In this document: positions 35,333 to 45,576 of the stretch, in pieces
Layout: the number at the start of each line of letters is the position of its first letter
Position numbering within the stretch: the stretch's first letter is position 1
Source: Rubrivivax gelatinosus
GTDB lineage: Bacteria; Pseudomonadota; Gammaproteobacteria; Burkholderiales; Burkholderiaceae_C
Direction: 5' to 3'
NCBI RefSeq assembly: GCF_004340905.1
Contig: NZ_SLXD01000016.1
Coordinates: forward strand, 1 to 64,000
Length of the DNA: 64,000 nt
The notes under the pieces: model-generated
The model's input: only the letters and a program-made list of their open reading frames with translations
Databases searched by the model: none
What the model was told of the DNA's origin: nothing
Program-made: the position numbers and the translations under genes

Positions 35333-35360
35333 TTGACAAAGCCCGGCAATAGAGTAAACC
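35333..35360 (+). promoter_or_regulatory. probable sigma-70 promoter of the mal operon
   Basis: A perfect TTGACA (35333-35338) is followed after 16 nt by TAAACC (35355-35360), a weak -10. The region is AT-rich for this genome. It would start transcription near 35367, about 105 nt before malK, with site B downstream of the start. Confidence 0.55.
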
Positions 35361-35377
35361 CGGTTTCATCGAGGTAC

Positions 35378-35402
35378 GCCGATGTATATTCTCTACATCG
35401 GC
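35378..35402. promoter_or_regulatory. palindrome before malK (site B), candidate HexR-type operator
   Basis: GCCGATGTA-TATTCTC-TACATCGGC is a perfect 9-bp inverted repeat with a 7-nt spacer. Its core TGTATATTCTCTACA (35383-35397) aligns with sites A, C and D, with one half deviating from GTAG. Placed just downstream of the predicted promoter, it would suit repression. Confidence 0.6.
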
Positions 35403-35471
35403 ATGCGCCAGGAGCGCAGGGGTCGTGGTGGTCGAGCCCGATCCGGGGCGCGATTGGCGGAGGTGCGAAAG

Positions 35472-36587
<1,116 letters not shown>

Positions 36588-36648
36588 GACGGCCCGCACC
36601 GCGACGCTTTCGTTCCCACACCGTCAAGACAACGACTGAGGAGCCTCC

Positions 36649-37842
36649 ATGACGACAACCATCAAGCCGATCGCCACCGCAGCAGCCATCGTCGCGTCCT
36701 TCGCCTTTGCCGGCGCCGCCAGCGCGCAGGAAGCCGGCAAGCTGCTGGTCTGGATCAACGGCGACAAGGGCTACAACGGGCTGCAGAAGGTCGGCGACGC
36801 CTTCACCAAGGCCACCGGCGTGCCGGTCACCGTCGAGCACCCGGAGGACGCCCCGGGCAAGTTCCAGCAGGCCGCCGCCGCCGGCAAGGGCCCGGACGTC
36901 TTCTGCTGGCCGCACGACCGCATGGGCGAGTGGGCGAAGTCGGGCCTGATCGTGCCGATCAACCCGCCCAAGAAGGTGCGCGACGACATCGAGGACACCG
37001 CCTGGAAGGCCTTCGGCTACCAGGGCAAGACCTGGGGCTACCCGATCTCGGTCGAGGCCATCGGCCTGGTCTACAACAAGGCGCTGGTGAAGACGCCGCC
37101 GAAGAGCTTCGACGACGTGATCAAGCTCGACAAGGAGCTGTCGGCCAAGGGCAAGCACGCCATCCTCTGGGACTACAACAACACTTACTTCACCTGGCCG
37201 ATCCTGGCCGCCGGCGGCGGCAGCGTCTTCGGCCGTGACGCCAAGGGCGAGTACGACCCGGCCAAGGTCGGCGTCAACTCCGCCGGCGCGGTCAAGGGTG
37301 CCGAGCTGCTGGCCTCGATGATCAAGAACGGCAACATGCCCAAGGGTTCGGGCTACGCCGAGATGGAAGCCGCGTTCAACAAGGGCGACGTGGCGATGAT
37401 GATCACCGGCCCCTGGGCCTGGGACAACCTGCGCAAGAGCAAGATCGACTTCGGCGTCGCGCCGATCCCCGACGTCGCCGGCAAGCCCTCGCGCCCCTTC
37501 GTCGGCGTGCTCGGCTGCATGATCGCCGCGCCCAGCAAGAGCAAGGACGTGGCCAAGGAGTTCATCGAGAACACGCTGCTGAAGGTCGACTCGCTGAAGA
37601 CGATCAACGCCGACGTGCCGCTGGGCACGCCGGCGAACAAGGCCTTCTTCAAGGAGCTGTCCAACGACCCGAACATCAAGGCGACGATGGAGAACGCGCG
37701 CCGCGGCGAGCCGATGCCCAACATCCCCGAGATGGGCCGCTTCTGGTCCTCGATGGCCTCGGCGCTGGAGAACATCACCAACGGCCGCCAGCCCCCGAAG
37801 GAAGCGCTCGACGCCGCCGCCGCGCGCATGCTCGGCAAGTAA
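36649..37842 (+). CDS. malE: maltose/maltodextrin-binding protein
   Basis: The product is 397 aa and periplasmic. The signal peptide ends GAASAQ (about 26). The mature chain follows the E. coli MalE pattern closely: KLLVWINGDKGYNGLQKVG, VEHPEDAPGKFQQAAAAGKG, the aromatic ligand stretch at WDYNNTYFTWP, MITGPWAWDNL, GVLGCMIAAPS and the C-terminal LENITNGRQ helix. AGGAG lies just before the ATG. A GC-rich hairpin follows before malF. Confidence 0.97.
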   Translation: MTTTIKPIATAAAIVASFAFAGAASAQEAGKLLVWINGDKGYNGLQKVGDAFTKATGVPVTVEHPEDAPGKFQQAAAAGKGPDVFCWPHDRMGEWAKSGLIVPINPPKKVRDDIEDTAWKAFGYQGKTWGYPISVEAIGLVYNKALVKTPPKSFDDVIKLDKELSAKGKHAILWDYNNTYFTWPILAAGGGSVFGRDAKGEYDPAKVGVNSAGAVKGAELLASMIKNGNMPKGSGYAEMEAAFNKGDVAMMITGPWAWDNLRKSKIDFGVAPIPDVAGKPSRPFVGVLGCMIAAPSKSKDVAKEFIENTLLKVDSLKTINADVPLGTPANKAFFKELSNDPNIKATMENARRGEPMPNIPEMGRFWSSMASALENITNGRQPPKEALDAAAARMLGK

Positions 37843-37858
37843 GCCGGCACGGCCGGCC

Positions 37859-37892
37859 ACCGGCGGGCGCCCGCACGCGCCCGCCCGGTGCC
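37859..37892 (+). terminator. hairpin between malE and malF (likely attenuator)
   Basis: CACCGGCGGGCG pairs with CGCCCGCCCGGTG, with one bulged base. There is no T-run, so it is more likely an mRNA-stabilising or partially terminating element that keeps malE expression above malF and malG, as the intercistronic hairpins do in E. coli. Confidence 0.5.
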
Positions 37893-37965
37893 ACACGCAC
37901 GGGGCGGCCTGGCGCCGCCCCGGTTCGAGCGACGGCGCCCGCGAGGGAGGCGCCACGGGACGACG

Positions 37966-39519
37966 ATGGGACGAACCGACTGGGGCCGACTGCTGAAGTG
38001 GCCGTTCACGACGGTCACGGCGCTGGCCTGCCTGTGGCTGGTGTTCCGCATCTACGCCAGCGGCCAGCCGCTGTGGGCGCTGGCGCTGCTCGGGCTGTTC
38101 GGGCTGGGTTTCTTCGTCTACCTGTCCAACGTCGCCTTCGCCTACCGCTACCTGTTCCCGGGGCTGGCCGGGATGCTGGTGTTCGTCGCCTTCCCGCTGC
38201 TGTACACGGTGCAGATCGGGTTCACGAACTACTCCTCGTCCAACCTGCTGAGCTACGAACGCGCCAGCGCCTACCTGCTGGAGCAGACGACACCGGGCGA
38301 GGGCCACGGCTGGGGCTTCTCGCTGCACCCCGACGGCGACCGCCTGCGCCTGGTGCTGGCCCCGGGCCAGGCCGACGAAGACGAAGAGCCCGAGACCCGC
38401 GTCACGCGCAGCCTCGTCACGCCGGCGCTGGCGCTGGGCGGCGCGCAGGAGGTCCGGCTCGAGCCGCTGGCCGCCTCGGGCTTCACGCCCGGCGAGCCGC
38501 TGCCGCTGGGCGCGGTGCTGAAGAACCGCCAGGCGCTCGCGGCGCTGAAGCTCGTGCTGCCCGACGGCAGCGCGCTGTCGTACGCCGGCGTGCGCGAGTT
38601 CGCGCCGCTGGTGCCGACCTTCACGCGCGAAGCCGACGGCGTTCTCAAGCAGACCGCCACCGGCGTGCTGTTCCGCGCCAACGGCGACACCGGCTTCTAC
38701 GAGAACGAAGCCGGCGAACGCCTGCAGCCGGGCTTCAAGGTCGGCATCGGCCTGGGCAACTACCTGCGCATGGTCGAGGACCCGGACTTCCGCGGCCCGT
38801 TCATCCGCATCTTCGTCTGGACCGTCGTCTTCGCCGGGCTGACGGTGCTGTTCACGCTGGCCGTCGGCACGACGCTGGCGGTGCTGCTGAACTGGGAGGC
38901 GCTGCGATTCCGCACCGTCTACCGCACGCTGCTGTTCCTGCCCTACGCGGTGCCGGGCTTCATCTCGATCCTGGTGTTCAAGGGGCTGTTCAACCAGAAC
39001 TTCGGCGAGATCAACCTGATCCTGAACGCGCTGTTCGGCATCAAACCGTCGTGGTTCGCCGACCCGTTCCTGGCCAAGGTGATGATCCTGCTGGTCAACA
39101 CCTGGCTGGGCTACCCGTACATCATGGTGCTCTGCACCGGGCTCATCAAGGCGATCCCGGCCGACCTGTACGAGGCCTCGGCGATCTCCGGCGCCAAGCC
39201 GCTGACCAACTTCTGGAAGATCACGGCGCCGCTGATCGTCAAGCCGCTGACGCCGCTCCTGATCGCGTCCTTCGCGTTCAACTTCAACAACTTCGTGCTG
39301 ATCGCGCTGCTCACCAACGGGCGGCCCGACTTCCTCAACACCAAGGTGCCGGCGGGCACGACCGACATCCTGGTGTCCTACACCTACCGCATCGCGTTCC
39401 AGGACTCGGGGCAGAACTTCGGGCTCGCCGCGGCGATCTCGACGATCATCTTCTTCCTCGTGGCGATGCTGTCGATGGCCAACCTGAAGCTGGCCAAGGT
39501 CAACGACGAACGGAAGTAG
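37966..39519 (+). CDS. malF: maltose ABC transporter permease MalF
   Basis: This 517-aa inner-membrane permease includes three N-terminal helices, the large periplasmic P2 loop typical of MalF (about 95-265), and the permease core with the EAA motif YEASAISGAKPLTNFWKITAP. Length and P2 loop match the enterobacterial type rather than the shorter Gram-positive type. The ATG at 37966 was chosen over the ATG-like extension at 37888, which has no family counterpart. malG follows after 3 nt. Confidence 0.95.
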   Translation: MGRTDWGRLLKWPFTTVTALACLWLVFRIYASGQPLWALALLGLFGLGFFVYLSNVAFAYRYLFPGLAGMLVFVAFPLLYTVQIGFTNYSSSNLLSYERASAYLLEQTTPGEGHGWGFSLHPDGDRLRLVLAPGQADEDEEPETRVTRSLVTPALALGGAQEVRLEPLAASGFTPGEPLPLGAVLKNRQALAALKLVLPDGSALSYAGVREFAPLVPTFTREADGVLKQTATGVLFRANGDTGFYENEAGERLQPGFKVGIGLGNYLRMVEDPDFRGPFIRIFVWTVVFAGLTVLFTLAVGTTLAVLLNWEALRFRTVYRTLLFLPYAVPGFISILVFKGLFNQNFGEINLILNALFGIKPSWFADPFLAKVMILLVNTWLGYPYIMVLCTGLIKAIPADLYEASAISGAKPLTNFWKITAPLIVKPLTPLLIASFAFNFNNFVLIALLTNGRPDFLNTKVPAGTTDILVSYTYRIAFQDSGQNFGLAAAISTIIFFLVAMLSMANLKLAKVNDERK

Positions 39520-39522
39520 CGC

Positions 39523-40413
39523 ATGGCCATCGTCACCGGCAAGTCGCAACGCTGGCGCCTGATCGGCGCGCACCTGTTCCTGATCACGCTGATCGCGGTG
39601 ACGGTGTTCCCGCTGCTGGCGATCATCTCGATCTCGCTGCGCCCGGGCAACTTCGCGACCGGCTCGCTGATCCCCGAGACCATCAGCTTCGAGCATTGGA
39701 AGCTCGCGCTCGGCATCCCCTACGAAGCCGCCGACGGCAGCCTGGTGCAGCCGCCCTTCCCGGTGCTGCGCTGGCTGTGGAACTCGGTGAAGATCGCCGG
39801 CATCTCGGCCTTCCTGATCGTCGCGATCTCGACCACCGCGGCCTACGCCTTCGCGCGGCTGAAGTTCCGCTTCAAGACGCAGATCCTGAACTCGATGCTG
39901 CTCCTGCAGATGTTCCCGGCGGTGCTGGCGCTGGTGGCGATCTACGCGATCTTCGAGGCCATCGGCAGCTACGTGCCCTGGCTGGGCATCGAGACCCATG
40001 CCGGGCTGATCGTCGCCTACCTCGGCGGCGTGGCGATGCACATCTGGACCATCCGCGGCTACTTCGACACGATCCCCGTCGAGATCGAGGAATGCGCCAA
40101 GGTCGACGGCGCGACGCACTGGCAGGCCTTCCGCTATGTGCTGCTGCCGATGGCGGTGCCGATCCTGATGGTGGTCTTCGTGCTCGCCTTCATCGGCGCG
40201 GTGATCGAGTACCCGGTGGCGTCGATCCTGCTGCGCCAGGAGCACAACCTGACGCTGGCCGTCGGCTCCAAGTACTTCCTCTACGAGCAGCGCTACCTCT
40301 GGGGCGACTTCGCCGCCGCGGCGGTGCTGTCGGGCCTGCCGATCACGCTCGTCTTCCTGTTCGCCCAGAAGTGGATCGTCTCCGGCCTCACGGCCGGTGG
40401 CGTGAAGGGCTGA
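39523..40413 (+). CDS. malG: maltose ABC transporter permease MalG
   Basis: The product is a 296-aa inner-membrane permease. Six transmembrane helices and the EAA motif EECAKVDGATHWQAFRYVLLP (contact with MalK) are visible, and the FRLGLTAGGVKG-like end is SGLTAGGVKG, the C-terminal tail that in E. coli inserts into MalK. It starts 3 nt after malF, and the MalS-like gene follows after 23 nt, so the transcript probably continues. Confidence 0.96.
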   Translation: MAIVTGKSQRWRLIGAHLFLITLIAVTVFPLLAIISISLRPGNFATGSLIPETISFEHWKLALGIPYEAADGSLVQPPFPVLRWLWNSVKIAGISAFLIVAISTTAAYAFARLKFRFKTQILNSMLLLQMFPAVLALVAIYAIFEAIGSYVPWLGIETHAGLIVAYLGGVAMHIWTIRGYFDTIPVEIEECAKVDGATHWQAFRYVLLPMAVPILMVVFVLAFIGAVIEYPVASILLRQEHNLTLAVGSKYFLYEQRYLWGDFAAAAVLSGLPITLVFLFAQKWIVSGLTAGGVKG

Positions 40414-40436
40414 CGCACCTCACCGGACTGCGCCGC

Positions 40437-42125
40437 ATGATGTTCCGCCGCTCCTTCGCCGCGCTCGCGGCCGCGCTCGCCCTGTCGTCCGCCGGGGCCG
40501 CCGACGAACCAGTCGCGCGCCCCGGGCGCTTCGCCGACAACCCGATCGTCTACTTCGTCGTCACCGACCGCTTCGCCAACGGCAACCCGGCCAACGACGG
40601 CAGCTACGGCCGCACGCGCGAGGCCCGGCCGCAGGACGACATCGGCAGCTTCCACGGCGGCGACCTCGCCGGCATCACGCAGAAGCTGCGCGAAGGCTGG
40701 TTCCGCGAACTGGGCGTCAACGCGATCTGGGTCACCGCGCCCTACGAGCAGATCCACGGCTGGGTGGTCGGCGGCAGCAAGGAGTTCAAGCACTACGGCT
40801 ACCACGGCTACTTCGCGCTCGACTACACGAAGCTCGACGCCAACATGGGCACGCCGGCCGAGCTGCGCGAGCTGGTGGCCACCGCGCACGCCCAGGGCAT
40901 CCGCATCCTGTTCGACGTGGTGATGAACCACCCGGGTTACGGCGACATCCAGAGCCTGTCCGAGTACGTCACCGAACCCGAGACCGACAAGAAGCGCGGC
41001 ATGCTCTGGAAGGGTTACGAGGCGGCGACGCTGCGCGACTACCACTCGTGGATCGACTACAACGACCCGGCCTGGCTGCAGTGGTGGGGGCCGGACTGGA
41101 TCCGCTCCGGGCTGCGCGGCTACACCGAAGGCGGCAGCGACGACCTCACGAAGCAGCTCGCCTTCCTGCCCGACTTCAAGACCGAGCAGGGCAAGCCGGT
41201 GGGCCTGCCGCCGTTCCTGAAGAAGAAGGCCGACACCGAGGCCGTCGAGCTGCCCAACACCACGGTGCGCGGCTACCTCGTCGCCTGGCTGTCGCGCTGG
41301 GTGCGCGACTACGGCATCGACGGCTTCCGCGCCGACACCGTCAAACACGTCGAGTACCCCTCGTGGACGGCGCTGAAGGACGCGTCGACCCAGGCCCTGG
41401 CCGAGTGGAAGGCCGCCAACCCGAAGGCCGCGATCGACGACGCGCCGTTCTGGATGACCGGCGAGCACTGGGGCCAGGGCATCGAACGCACGCGCCACTA
41501 CGACATCGGCTTCGACAACATGATCAACTTCGACTTCCAGCGCCGCGCCGAGGCGAAGGGGGCCGAGCTCGACAAGGTCTACGCCGAGTACGCCCGCACG
41601 CTGGCCGCGCCGGCGACGCACAACGTGCTCTCCTACCTCTCCTCGCACGACACGAAGCTCTTCGACCGCAAGGCGATCCTCGACGGCGCGACGGCGCTGA
41701 TGCTGGCGCCCGGCGGCGTGCAGATCTACTACGGCGACGAGAGCGCACGCCCCGACGGCCCGGCGGCCTACGGCGACCCGCAGCAGTCGACACGCTCGGA
41801 CATGAACTGGGCCAGCCTGGACAGCGCGGCGCTGTCGCACTGGCGCAAGCTGGGCCAGTTCCGCGCCCGCCACGTCGCCGTCGCGCGCGGCAAACACTGG
41901 CAGATCGCCGCCCAGCCCTACACCTTCGCCCGCGTGCTGGCCGAGGACCGCATCGTCGCGGCCGTCGGCGCCAGCGGCCGCGTGACGATCAGCGTCGCCG
42001 ACGTCTTCGCCGACGGCACGCGCCTGCACGACGCCTACGGCGGCGGCCGCGCGACGGTGGCCGGCGGCAAGGTGACGCTGGACGCCGACACGCGCGGCGT
42101 CGTGCTGCTCGAAGCGCTGAAGTGA
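40437..42125 (+). CDS. malS: periplasmic alpha-amylase, MalS-like (GH13)
   Basis: The product is 562 aa with a Sec signal peptide ending SSAGAAD (about 22). MalS-type amylases cut maltodextrins in the periplasm and provide shorter substrates for the transporter. Catalytic regions: DVVMNH (I), GFRADTVKHVE (II, Asp near 298), MTGEHWG (III, Glu near 343) and LSSHDTK (IV, Asp near 404). The start is either of two adjacent ATGs (40437 or 40440). It is the fifth gene of the mal cluster. Confidence 0.93.
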   Translation: MMFRRSFAALAAALALSSAGAADEPVARPGRFADNPIVYFVVTDRFANGNPANDGSYGRTREARPQDDIGSFHGGDLAGITQKLREGWFRELGVNAIWVTAPYEQIHGWVVGGSKEFKHYGYHGYFALDYTKLDANMGTPAELRELVATAHAQGIRILFDVVMNHPGYGDIQSLSEYVTEPETDKKRGMLWKGYEAATLRDYHSWIDYNDPAWLQWWGPDWIRSGLRGYTEGGSDDLTKQLAFLPDFKTEQGKPVGLPPFLKKKADTEAVELPNTTVRGYLVAWLSRWVRDYGIDGFRADTVKHVEYPSWTALKDASTQALAEWKAANPKAAIDDAPFWMTGEHWGQGIERTRHYDIGFDNMINFDFQRRAEAKGAELDKVYAEYARTLAAPATHNVLSYLSSHDTKLFDRKAILDGATALMLAPGGVQIYYGDESARPDGPAAYGDPQQSTRSDMNWASLDSAALSHWRKLGQFRARHVAVARGKHWQIAAQPYTFARVLAEDRIVAAVGASGRVTISVADVFADGTRLHDAYGGGRATVAGGKVTLDADTRGVVLLEALK

Positions 42126-42178
42126 ACCAAGGAGGCCGCGGGTGGGCGGCCCGTTCGAACCCCACCGAAGGAGCAAAG

Positions 42179-42655
42179 ATGAAACGACTCGCCTGGATCG
42201 CCGCACTCGGTACCGCGGCCCTGCTTTCGGCCGGCCCGGCCGCCGCGCAGGACGCGGTCAAGGCCGCCGAGGTGCCCGCCGACACGATCTCGCTGCACTA
42301 CTACCGCCCGGACGGCAGCTACGCCGGCTGGGGCGTGCACTTCTGGGAATCGTTCGAGAAGGTCAAGGACGGCCAGATCGTCGGCCCGCGCGACAAGGCC
42401 GACATGCCGATCATGGGCATCAGCTGGGGCAGCCCGATGAAGCCCACCGGCCAGGACGGCTTCGGCATGTACTGGCAGGTCAAGGCCAACGAGTTCCGCA
42501 ACGGCAAGATCAACTACATCATCCACAAGGGCGACAACAAGGACTGCACCAAGGACTCGACCTGGATGCTGCCGCAAGGCCGCCAGGTGTTCATCAACGC
42601 GGGCGACTGCACGCCGTACTTCACGCTCGAAGAGGCGCTGAAGGCGCGCAAGTGA
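42179..42655 (+). CDS. secreted stand-alone CBM41 (pullulanase-associated) domain protein
   Basis: The product is 158 aa: a signal peptide (to AAAQ, about 23) followed by one starch-binding CBM41/PUD domain, SLHYYRPDGSYAGWGVHFWE, with the aromatic and Lys residues that contact alpha-glucan (also INYIIHKGDNKDCTKDSTW). There is no catalytic domain. Two cysteines may form a disulfide. GGAG lies upstream of the ATG. It is 53 nt after malS and before the operon's terminator. It may hold maltodextrin in the periplasm or at the surface; a sixth mal operon member. Confidence 0.85.
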   Translation: MKRLAWIAALGTAALLSAGPAAAQDAVKAAEVPADTISLHYYRPDGSYAGWGVHFWESFEKVKDGQIVGPRDKADMPIMGISWGSPMKPTGQDGFGMYWQVKANEFRNGKINYIIHKGDNKDCTKDSTWMLPQGRQVFINAGDCTPYFTLEEALKARK

Positions 42656-42696
42656 GCTGATGGCGACGCCCGGCACGGCAGCGGGCGCGAGACAAC

Positions 42697-42726
42697 AAAA
42701 AGGCGCTCCGAGGAGCGCCTTTGTCG
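42697..42726. terminator. bidirectional terminator between the mal operon and lamB
   Basis: AAAGGCGCTCC / GGAGCGCCTTT is a perfect 11-bp inverted repeat (minimal loop GA) with flanking A-run and T-run, so it can end both converging transcripts. Confidence 0.9.
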
Positions 42727-42780
42727 TGAAGCGACGATTCGCGGACAGGGGTGCCGGTCGCCCGGCGCCCCGTCAGCCGA

Positions 42781-43992
42781 TCACCACCAGGACTCGATCT
42801 GGAAGCCGTAGGTCGTGCCGTTGGTATCCGAACCGAAGCGGCCCGTGCTGCCGCCGGCCACACCACCCCACTGGTCACGCGCGGCGTCGTTCCACTTCGC
42901 GTGCGTCACGTACAGGCGCAGCTCCGGACGCGCCCAGAAGCCACGGCCGGCCACCAGCGTCGGGGCGATCGTGAACTTCGTGAGGTTCATCGTCTTCAGG
43001 TTGTCGGGCTTGACGCGGTCGTAACCGAGTTCGGCCTGCAGCTTGAAGTAGTCGGTGATGTGCCAGACCGGGCGCACGCCGATCGAGGTCCACGAGTAGT
43101 TGTCCTTCGTGTCCTGGTGCATGACCTGGTACATGCCGCTGAACGACGGCGCGAACTCGACCACGCCCCAGTCCAGGATGCGCCAGGTCTTGTTGTCGTT
43201 GTCGGCTTCGTAGGACGGATAGCCGAGCACCAGGTTGCTCGCCGAGCCCCGGCCGTACTGGACGGCCAGCTTGTTGAAGCCGCCGAACATCGGGATCATG
43301 TGCTGGGCCTGCACGAAGCTGCCGTTCTCGGCCTTCGCGCCGTCGGTCGAGTCCGCGCGGTTGAGTTCGAACGAGAAGTCCAGCGCGCCGGCCGCGCCCA
43401 GGCTCAGGCCTTCGTAGCGGAAGTCGTGGCGGGTCATGCCACGGTCGCCATCGGTGTTGCGCAGCAGCGCGTACGAGAACTTGCCCGGGCCGGCCTGGAT
43501 GTCCTCGATGCCGGCGCCGTAGCCCGAGGTGTCGTGGTAATAGAAGTCCGTCATGTGGACGTCTTCACGCTTGTAGTAGCGCTTGCCGGCCCAGACGCTG
43601 GCGCCATTGAGCATCGGCAGGCCCTTCACCCCGATCCAGTTCTGGCGCAGCGCCCAATCCCGGTTGTCGTCCTTCAGGCTCTCGTAGTCTTCCTGCTTCG
43701 AGTAATCACCCTTGTACGCGAACATCAGGTGGTAGTCGAACTTGACCCCGTCCTTGCCGTCGTACAGGTTCTGGTCGAGCTGGGCTTCGCCGTAGGTTTC
43801 GCACTCGTTGCCCAGGCGGTACTTGCTGTAGGCGCCCGGCAGCGAGAAGCAGGTCTGGTCACCACCACCGCTGGTGACGCCGGAACCACTGCGGATGTAG
43901 CCGTGGAACTCCAGCGCGCTCGCGCCGGTGCTGAACAACGCAGCCGCGGCGGCCGCCGCCAATGGAAGAAGTCGGGTGTGAAGGCGAGACAT
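42781..43992 (-). CDS. lamB: maltoporin
   Basis: This 403-aa outer-membrane 18-strand porin lets maltodextrins through. The signal peptide ends GASALEFHGYIRSG. Greasy-slide aromatics and typical strands (WAGKRYYKREDVHMTDFYY) are visible, and the chain ends in a C-terminal aromatic residue (ESWW) for BAM recognition. Two Cys, at CFSLPGAYSKYRLGNEC, form the E. coli-like external disulfide. Of two adjacent ATGs, the one at 43992 sits 6 nt after GAGGAG. It is convergent with the mal operon and downstream of glk. Confidence 0.94.
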   Translation of the reverse strand: MSRLHTRLLPLAAAAAAALFSTGASALEFHGYIRSGSGVTSGGGDQTCFSLPGAYSKYRLGNECETYGEAQLDQNLYDGKDGVKFDYHLMFAYKGDYSKQEDYESLKDDNRDWALRQNWIGVKGLPMLNGASVWAGKRYYKREDVHMTDFYYHDTSGYGAGIEDIQAGPGKFSYALLRNTDGDRGMTRHDFRYEGLSLGAAGALDFSFELNRADSTDGAKAENGSFVQAQHMIPMFGGFNKLAVQYGRGSASNLVLGYPSYEADNDNKTWRILDWGVVEFAPSFSGMYQVMHQDTKDNYSWTSIGVRPVWHITDYFKLQAELGYDRVKPDNLKTMNLTKFTIAPTLVAGRGFWARPELRLYVTHAKWNDAARDQWGGVAGGSTGRFGSDTNGTTYGFQIESWW

Positions 43993-44175
43993 CATGAACT
44001 CCTCATTCGTGGTCTATTGGTGATGGGGACGGCGAGGGGAAGAATTCGGCGGGCGCCCGTCGTGCAAGCCCCGGCCCGAATCGCGACCGTCGTCCGGCGG
44101 TCGCGGCAGTGCCGTCACGCGCGGGGTCTCGCAGTCCCCCGGCCCGACGGGCGCTTGGCTGGCCACGGCGCGTGC

Positions 44176-45192
44176 TCATGCGGCATGGCCCTGTGACGTG
44201 GCGCGGCGGCGCCGCGCCTCGATGGCCGCGGCGGCGCCGTAGAGCGCGGCGTACGGCTCGACGATCAGCGCCGTCGGGATCGCCTCGAGGTAGGCCCGGA
44301 AACGCCCCTTGGCCTCGAAGCGCTCGCGAAAGCGCGACGCGAAGAAGAAGTCGGCAAAACGCGGCACGATGCCGCCGCCGATGAACAGGCCGCCGCGGGC
44401 GCCGAAGGTCAGCGCGACGTTGCCGGCAAAGCCGCCGAGCATTGCGCAGAAGGTGTCCAGCGTGGCGCTGCACAGCGCGTCCGAGCCGTCGGCTCCGCGC
44501 GTGCCGATCTCCTCGGCACCGAGTTCGCCCGCGGCCTCGCCACGCACCCGGGCGACCGCCCGGTACAGCGTCGGCAACCCGATGCCCGACAGCAGACGCT
44601 CCGCCGAGACATGGGCGAACTCGGCACGCACGAGGCGCAGGATCTCGGCCTCGAAGTCATCGCCCGGCGCCAGCGTCGCGTGACCGCCCTCGCCGGCGAC
44701 CGCACGCCAGCCATGCGCCGTCTCGAGCAGCCCGCCGACACCCAGCCCGGTGCCCGGCCCGAGCACGGCCAGCGCGCCGCGTGCGGCGGGCAGCGCCCCA
44801 TGCGCCCGCAGCTGCGACGGCCCCAGGCCCGGCAGCGACAGCGCCAGGGCCTCGAAGTCGTTGAGCATCAGCAGCCCGTCCAGGCCGAGCGCAGCCTCGC
44901 TCTCGGCACGCGAGAACGACCAGGCGCTGTTGGTCAGTTCGATGCAGTCCTGCCCCACCGGGGTCGCGACCGCGAACGCCGCCCAGCACGGCAGCTGCCC
45001 GGCACCACCGGCCTGCAGCTCGGCCAGGTAGGCGCGCACCGCCTCGACCGGGCCGGCGTAGTCGACACAGCGAACGCGCCGGATGTCGCGCGGCGCCGCG
45101 CCGGCCCCGTCGACGAGCGCGAAGCGGGCGTTGGTGCCCCCGATGTCGGCCACCAGCCAGGGCCGCTGCGCGGCGCTGTCGCCGAGGTTCAC
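44176..45192 (-). CDS. glk: glucokinase
   Basis: The product is 338 aa and phosphorylates glucose released from maltodextrins, using ATP. The proteobacterial Glk pattern is clear: ADIGGTNARFAL (about 16-27), LTNSAWSFS, LNDFEALALSL with the catalytic Asp, GPGTGLGVGGLL, EGGHATLAP and the GGLFIGGGIVPRF C-terminal phosphate loop. GTG at 45192 was chosen because GGAGG lies 8 nt before it; upstream extensions are Arg-rich and overlap the divergent control region. lamB follows 184 nt downstream on the same strand. Confidence 0.93.
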   Translation of the reverse strand: MNLGDSAAQRPWLVADIGGTNARFALVDGAGAAPRDIRRVRCVDYAGPVEAVRAYLAELQAGGAGQLPCWAAFAVATPVGQDCIELTNSAWSFSRAESEAALGLDGLLMLNDFEALALSLPGLGPSQLRAHGALPAARGALAVLGPGTGLGVGGLLETAHGWRAVAGEGGHATLAPGDDFEAEILRLVRAEFAHVSAERLLSGIGLPTLYRAVARVRGEAAGELGAEEIGTRGADGSDALCSATLDTFCAMLGGFAGNVALTFGARGGLFIGGGIVPRFADFFFASRFRERFEAKGRFRAYLEAIPTALIVEPYAALYGAAAAIEARRRRATSQGHAA

Positions 45193-45344
45193 GACAATCC
45201 CTCCCCCGCCGCGCACGACGAAGGCCGGCCGACGCTCGTGGCGACGATCGGGTGATGGTTCACGGGAGCCCTCCTCGACTCGAACCCGGCGCCGGAATCG
45301 GCACCTCCGCGATGCTCGGCAAGACGCTTGCAAAGCATGGAAAA

Positions 45345-45359
45345 GGTAGCAAAACTACA
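45345..45359. promoter_or_regulatory. GTAG-N5-CTAC palindrome (site C), candidate HexR-type operator
   Basis: GGTAGCAAAACTACA matches TGTARTWWWAYTACA at 13 of 15 positions, the best of the four sites. It lies 153 nt before the glk start, inside the AT-rich patch. Confidence 0.65.
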
Positions 45360-45513
45360 AGTACGCGACAAGCCAATGTTGCATGTGGGCAACTGAGGAC
45401 TTCCCCCGGATCCCGGGCACGCCGGGCACGGGTACTGCTTCTTCCTCCTTGAAGCCGACCCGCGGATGCCACATCGTGGTGCGGGCAGTCCAGGATACGG
45501 ATCTGACGGGATC

Positions 45514-45528
45514 AGTAGTCCGGCTACA
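45514..45528. promoter_or_regulatory. GTAG-N5-CTAC palindrome (site D), candidate HexR-type operator
   Basis: AGTAGTCCGGCTACA keeps the outer GTAG/CTAC arms with a GC-rich spacer. It lies 48 nt before the glk-hexR ATG, so it is well placed for autoregulation. Confidence 0.5.
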
Positions 45529-45576
45529 TCGTCACGTGGGGCGCACCGTCAGGCGCCCCGAAGCTCGGAACCGTCC

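Larger units (their letters stand above)
45193..45576. promoter_or_regulatory. divergent control region glk / glk-hexR
   Basis: This 384-nt gap holds no gene that I can support. It contains two GTAG-N5-CTAC palindromes (sites C and D) and an AT-rich patch at about 45330-45385 that probably carries the glk promoter. I could not define -35/-10 pairs with confidence. Confidence 0.5.

Noticed and set aside
35382..35471. A longer malK starting at ATG 35382
   Set aside because: This ATG lies inside the palindromic operator, the extension is Arg-rich and unlike MalK, and GGAGG sits at the right distance before GTG 35472.
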